Below, piece after piece: positions 43,297-46,776 of a DNA stretch of 46,776 nt. How positions within the stretch are numbered: the first letter of the stretch is position 1; the number at the start of each line of letters is the position of its first letter. The notes beneath the pieces were generated by a model that worked only from the letters and a program-made list of their open reading frames with translations, made no database searches and was not told the DNA's origin. The position numbers and the translations under genes were made by a program. Source of the DNA: Candidatus Sumerlaeia bacterium (GTDB taxonomy: Bacteria > Sumerlaeota > Sumerlaeia > SLMS01 > JAHLLQ01); assembly GCA_028284075.1 (NCBI GenBank), contig JANQSL010000039.1, positions 1 through 46,776 of the forward strand. Direction: 5' to 3'.

Positions 43297-44469
43297 ATGA
43301 TTCAACGCATTCTCATACTGACTCTGATTCTTTGCGCTGTGTCGCCCTCCGGAGGGGCGGAGCCCTCGCTCTGGCGCGACATGCTGACACAGAAGGCCGT
43401 CGGATCGTCTCCGGGAGGAGAGTGGTCTGAGCCGGTCGTGTGTGTGGATGTCGATCGCAGTGTTCGTCTGCTCAACGACAGTCTCGTGATTGCCGAACCG
43501 TTGGTGTTTTTCATCAGGCTGAGGGGAAGACTCCCTCTGGAAACCACTTACGGAGCAAGGTTCGCGGTCGGGCAGGATATCAAGATCTTCATCGCACCGC
43601 ATGACCCCGCTGCGGGCGCACCTTACGAATACATTCCGGCACAGCGCCCTCTGCCGGTTCCCCGTTCAAGTTTCACGCTGTCCGAAGACGAAACGGTCGA
43701 ACTTCCGGTTGTTTGCATCTTCGACCCGAACACGCGGTCCGGCGCCGTTTTTGACCGGCCCGGAACTTACACTGTGGTTGTGGCGCTGCAATGCGACCAG
43801 GCTGAAGCCGTGGGCGGCAACGGGCTTCAGGAAATCGGCCGATTTCTTGTAAACGTCGAAATGCCGCAAAGCGGAGATGATCTGACCGCAGCCACGATGC
43901 TGACCCGCGATGGCGACTACGAGACGTTTCGCTCTCTCCAGGCGATGGCGTTCTATCAGCCGAGTCATGAGGGGATTTTCGAGCATCTCGTCAAGACCGC
44001 GGAAGACTCCGTCGTGCGGCCGTACGCGTTTGCCGCCCTTGCGAGCGGCGTGTACTCGCTCTCAATCGAGGATCCGTCTCTTCGCTCTCGGGCGGTGACG
44101 CTGCTCGAGGCCTTTGTGAAGGAGTATCCCTCTCATCTGTATACAAAGGACATTGCCTCGAAAATCATACGATTGCAGAGACAAGAGGGCGATATGGAAG
44201 GCGCACTGCGGTCGTTCTCGAGATTCTACAAGGACGCTCATGTCGGACCCAGGCTTATGGAGGGCGACCCTCTTGTTCGTACATACATCGGGTTGCCGAG
44301 GGAAGATGTGGAAGGACACTGGATGATCGTTCAGCGCCCGGAAGATGCAGTGGGAATAATTCGAGCCGCCGAGCAGGCGACGGCGGATTCCCTTATTGGC
44401 CAGCTTCCGCCGGAGATTACAAGCGTCCTGGGAAACCCCGTTGGAATTGAAATTGGCGGCCGGCAGTAA
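43297..44469 (+). CDS. Hypothetical exported protein with helical repeat C-terminus
   Basis: A 390-residue secreted protein with a short signal peptide (MIQRILILTLILCAVSPSGGA). Residues about 40-185 are beta-rich (VDRSVRLLNDSLVIAEPLVFFI, TYTVVVALQCDQ) and look like an immunoglobulin-like or beta-sandwich module. From about 200 the protein is helical with a tandem-repeat feel (YETFRSLQAMAFYQPSHEGI, LLEAFVKEYPSHLYTKDIASKII, MEGALRSFSRFYKDA), similar to TPR/HEAT-type adaptors. No family is recognised. It follows the CsgG-like lipoprotein by 79 bases and precedes the small 88-residue protein gene by ten, so the three may form an operon. Shine-Dalgarno is weak. Confidence 0.6.
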   Translation: MIQRILILTLILCAVSPSGGAEPSLWRDMLTQKAVGSSPGGEWSEPVVCVDVDRSVRLLNDSLVIAEPLVFFIRLRGRLPLETTYGARFAVGQDIKIFIAPHDPAAGAPYEYIPAQRPLPVPRSSFTLSEDETVELPVVCIFDPNTRSGAVFDRPGTYTVVVALQCDQAEAVGGNGLQEIGRFLVNVEMPQSGDDLTAATMLTRDGDYETFRSLQAMAFYQPSHEGIFEHLVKTAEDSVVRPYAFAALASGVYSLSIEDPSLRSRAVTLLEAFVKEYPSHLYTKDIASKIIRLQRQEGDMEGALRSFSRFYKDAHVGPRLMEGDPLVRTYIGLPREDVEGHWMIVQRPEDAVGIIRAAEQATADSLIGQLPPEITSVLGNPVGIEIGGRQ

Positions 44470-44479
44470 AAAGTTTTCG

Positions 44480-44746
44480 ATGGAACCTTTCAATGGTGAA
44501 TGGTTCACGCTGGTGATCGACCTTCCGGACGACCGTATTTCGGATGTCTGCATCTACTTCGAGGCTCTCGACAATATGGCAATGGTACGAACCCCCCTTC
44601 GCGGAGAGGGGCGGATTCACCTCTATGCGTGGGAGGGATTCCGCACTCAGGTTGATGCCGCATTACAGGAACTGTCGACGGACTTTCCGATCAAGGTGGT
44701 CGAGGAGGCCCCGGGAATGTTGCATATCGACGTCCCCTGGAATTAG
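44480..44746 (+). CDS. Small DUF4911-like protein
   Basis: An 88-residue cytoplasmic protein, MEPFNGEWFTLVIDLP to the end. The pattern DRISDVCIYFEALDNMAMVRT, a middle Gly-rich strand and VDAALQELSTDFPIKVVEE resembles the DUF4911 group, whose function is unknown. The frame is open further upstream and overlaps the previous gene, but the ATG at 44480 begins at the domain. No clear Shine-Dalgarno is present. It is likely translated by coupling, as its start lies ten bases after the previous stop. Confidence 0.45.
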   Translation: MEPFNGEWFTLVIDLPDDRISDVCIYFEALDNMAMVRTPLRGEGRIHLYAWEGFRTQVDAALQELSTDFPIKVVEEAPGMLHIDVPWN

Positions 44747-44815
44747 TCTCGATTCTCACGCAACCGGCCGCAGACGATCCGGTCCCGGTATGATACCATA
44801 TTCCACGAGTATCCC

Positions 44816-46776
44816 GTGACAGCTCCGGATGATCGGTTCGACGAGAAGGCAATGCCGCCCCCACAGGCTCTGGCAGGGCTTGTTGCTTTCGGTTTTCTGT
44901 TTGTTCTGCACGTGCTGCTGCTCAGTGCACTCACCTCGAATCTCGACGATGTCAAATACCTGACAATGTGGATTGGCGGCCCCCTTTTACTGGTGGGCTA
45001 TCTGGCGCTGGCCACCTTCGAATTCATTCGCCGTCCTCCACTATGGATTTGGGGAACATGGGCTGCGTATTGTGTAGCACTGGTTTTTTCCGTGATGTTC
45101 GGCGCCGCGGACTACGGGCAATGGATTGGATGGCAGGCTGTTGCGACAACGATCAGCTCTCTGGGCTGGTTTCTTTTTGCCTTCGGAGCGGGTTCGACTG
45201 TACGCGTGGCAAGAATCAGTCTTTTCTTCATGTGCTTCATCGCATTCCTGACAACAGGGTTCGGGCTGTTCCACTTTCTCGGTGGCTTCGAATTCGTCGA
45301 GAACCTCATCGCACGTGGCTATCGCAGACGCGAACTGGCCGGCGAATCAGTGGAATACTCCTGGATGTATGTTCTTGCAGCGACTTTTTCCGGCTCGCGC
45401 GAGATGATGTCGACGATTTTGAATCGCCAGTTCTATGGAGTTTTTCTCGCCGGCCTTCTTCCTCTGCCGGCGGCAGGACTCATTCTGACTGTTTTGAACA
45501 CGGCAGAGTCGAAACATCGTGTTCGGCGATGCGTTTTTTACGGAGCTGTGCTTGTCTCAACGATGATTTGCATGGGTTTGACCTTCTCGAAGGCTGCACT
45601 GGGAACACTTGGTCTTGGCATCTTTTTGTTTCCGGTCGTTCTTCACTTCGTTGCCCGCGTTCCGGTGCTGCGACTGCCCGCGTGGCCTGTGGCCACGGCG
45701 CTGGCACTGGCGGTTGTTATGACGGTTCTGTGGCTGGTACGATCGGATCTGCGTTTGCAGATCAGCGCCGTAACCACCAGCTTTCAGTCGCGGGGGATCC
45801 TGACGGGAGCGGCGTGGAGCATGTTCCTTGATAACCCGCTGTTCGGAACCGGACCCCGCAGCTACATCGCGGAGTTTCCCGCCTATCGCTCACCGGACTA
45901 CCATATGTGGGCGATTAGCAACGTGACACTCTCGTCCCACAATTGGATCATGGACCACCTTGGAGAGACCGGGCTTGTTGGTTCCGTTCCGTGGCTCCTG
46001 TTGAATGCGGGTATTCTGACTCTGGGGTTTCGGGCGGCATGGCGCTCACCGTCCCGGACAATGAGAGTGATCTGTGCGGCGTTCGCGACAGCATTACTCC
46101 TGTATCTTGCGGGAAACCTTCTGACATCCATGTTTCGCTGGCCGGTGGGCGTTGTCATGACCGCGGTGTTGCTCGGAATGACGGCGGGCGTTTCCATCAC
46201 GGGTCTTCGCGGTAACGAAACGAAACAGCCCGGAGGGCTGAAACCGAATGCGGCGACTGGCGGGATCGCGCTTCTTGCGATCGCGGCGAGCGTTTTTCTT
46301 TTTCTTCAGGGTCCGCGTGCGCTAACGTGGTTCAGCGCCTCCATGACTCATCAGGACGGGCTTGAAGTATCCCACGTGCCATCGGAGTTGAATCGGGCAA
46401 CCGATCCACAGGCGCTCGCTTTCGTGGAGCAGCGATTGCTTGAATCCGTCACTCTGCTCGAAGATGCGGTCGAACTCGAGCCGACTTTTTTGACAGCGTA
46501 CTATCGACTGGCTCACAGCTACAATCGGCTCGGCGGAATTTACCGGATTCGGTATCTTCTCCTGCGTCGTGGAGACCCGACGGCTGAGCAAAAGTCGTTG
46601 ATGGCCAGGCTGCTGGATCAGGAACTCACGTTTCAGGAGAAGGCTTTTGAAACATACGATCGCCTGACGGAGTATGCACCGAACTATGCCGAGGTTCATT
46701 ACAACCGCGCCCTGCTTCATCTGACGGTGGCTCGAAACTGTCTCGATGCGGTGGACGTTTTGGATCTGGGTGACGA
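44816..46776 (+). CDS. O-antigen-ligase-like membrane protein with TPR-like C-terminus (3' truncated)
   Basis: An open frame of more than 650 residues that runs off the window end. It has about ten to twelve membrane helices (ALAGLVAFGFLFVLHVLLL, YLTMWIGGPLLLVGYL, VATALALAVVMTVLWLV). A large loop has LDNPLFGTGPRSYIAEFPAY followed by LSSHNWIMDHLGETGLVG, the O-antigen ligase (WaaL/Wzy_C) signature with the conserved His and Glu. The C-terminal soluble part has tetratricopeptide-like segments (TAYYRLAHSYNRLGGIY and AEVHYNRALLHL), as in Wzy_C proteins fused to TPR units. The start may be GTG 44816 or the ATG at 44852. Neither has a strong Shine-Dalgarno. It probably ligates or polymerises a surface glycan. 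Confidence 0.8.
   Translation, partial: MTAPDDRFDEKAMPPPQALAGLVAFGFLFVLHVLLLSALTSNLDDVKYLTMWIGGPLLLVGYLALATFEFIRRPPLWIWGTWAAYCVALVFSVMFGAADYGQWIGWQAVATTISSLGWFLFAFGAGSTVRVARISLFFMCFIAFLTTGFGLFHFLGGFEFVENLIARGYRRRELAGESVEYSWMYVLAATFSGSREMMSTILNRQFYGVFLAGLLPLPAAGLILTVLNTAESKHRVRRCVFYGAVLVSTMICMGLTFSKAALGTLGLGIFLFPVVLHFVARVPVLRLPAWPVATALALAVVMTVLWLVRSDLRLQISAVTTSFQSRGILTGAAWSMFLDNPLFGTGPRSYIAEFPAYRSPDYHMWAISNVTLSSHNWIMDHLGETGLVGSVPWLLLNAGILTLGFRAAWRSPSRTMRVICAAFATALLLYLAGNLLTSMFRWPVGVVMTAVLLGMTAGVSITGLRGNETKQPGGLKPNAATGGIALLAIAASVFLFLQGPRALTWFSASMTHQDGLEVSHVPSELNRATDPQALAFVEQRLLESVTLLEDAVELEPTFLTAYYRLAHSYNRLGGIYRIRYLLLRRGDPTAEQKSLMARLLDQELTFQEKAFETYDRLTEYAPNYAEVHYNRALLHLTVARNCLDAVDVLDLGD

Noticed and set aside
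44968..45831. Plus-strand open frame of 287 codons
   Set aside because: It is in another frame of the O-antigen-ligase-like gene, which shows membrane helices and the ligase motif in the frame starting at 44816.
1..46776. tRNA, rRNA, CRISPR, insertion sequences, prophage or attachment sites
   Set aside because: No clover-leaf gene, repeat array, transposase motif or terminal inverted repeat was noticed on either strand by eye. A covariance-model tRNA scan would be the decisive check.

Overview
The window is about 47 kb of moderately GC-rich bacterial chromosome, densely packed with genes on both strands. The many lipoprotein signal peptides, an OmpA-type protein, TRL-family lipoproteins, an O-antigen-ligase-like protein and a LolA-like exported protein indicate a diderm (Gram-negative-type) bacterium. 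The mix includes a glucokinase-regulatory-protein-like double SIS protein, a cysC-cysD-cysNC sulfate activation operon, a 1,311-residue carboxypeptidase-regulatory-like repeat protein and cohesin-like secreted proteins. This recalls environmental lineages such as Planctomycetota or candidate phyla like Sumerlaeota and Hydrogenedentota, but no phylogenetic marker here settles it. I see no tRNA, rRNA, CRISPR array, insertion sequence, phage gene or integration site, and no gene-free stretch longer than about 250 bases.

Layout. 1-4225 (+): the C-terminal end of a MutY-type glycosylase, the Trk potassium system (trkA, trkH) and proC. 4360-10213 (+): envelope lipoproteins (LysM, a cysteine-less peroxiredoxin-like protein, two tandem TRL paralogues), a xylulokinase-like FGGY kinase and an RluA/RluD-type pseudouridine synthase. 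10239-17027 (-): a LolA-like exported protein, a PfkB kinase, a predicted lipoprotein beta-carbonic anhydrase and the giant repeat protein. 17224-22472 (+): cysC, cysD, cysNC and a polytopic GT-C-like membrane protein. 22552-25761: a 31-residue membrane peptide behind a hairpin that covers its ribosome binding site, a DUF4870 protein (-), an iron-type substrate-binding lipoprotein and a cohesin-like secreted protein. 25762-30388 (-): the GKRP-like protein and a large membrane histidine kinase. 30473-37891: an ABC ATPase, an OmpA/MotB-like coiled-coil lipoprotein, a phosphatase-like/cytochrome c fusion (-), murA (-), a GGDEF diguanylate cyclase and ribBA. 37888-39685 (-): a tautomerase / membrane protein / MarR operon with a perfect palindrome inside its promoter. 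39930-46776: a small membrane-anchored protein, a minus-strand CHC2 zinc finger / M48 protease / unknown operon, then envelope proteins and an O-antigen-ligase-like protein that runs off the end.

How the genes fit together. Most of the window is housekeeping plus envelope biology. The sulfate activation operon makes PAPS, and no reductase or sulfotransferase is visible beside it. The tautomerase-MarR locus looks like a self-contained, autoregulated stress or xenobiotic response unit. The most unusual items are the GKRP-like protein, whose MurQ-type motifs are divided between its two SIS halves, the MarR operator placed between -35 and -10, the phosphatase-like/cytochrome c fusion, and the small peptide with a sequestered Shine-Dalgarno. 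No multi-gene system that is clearly new to biology could be demonstrated from sequence alone.
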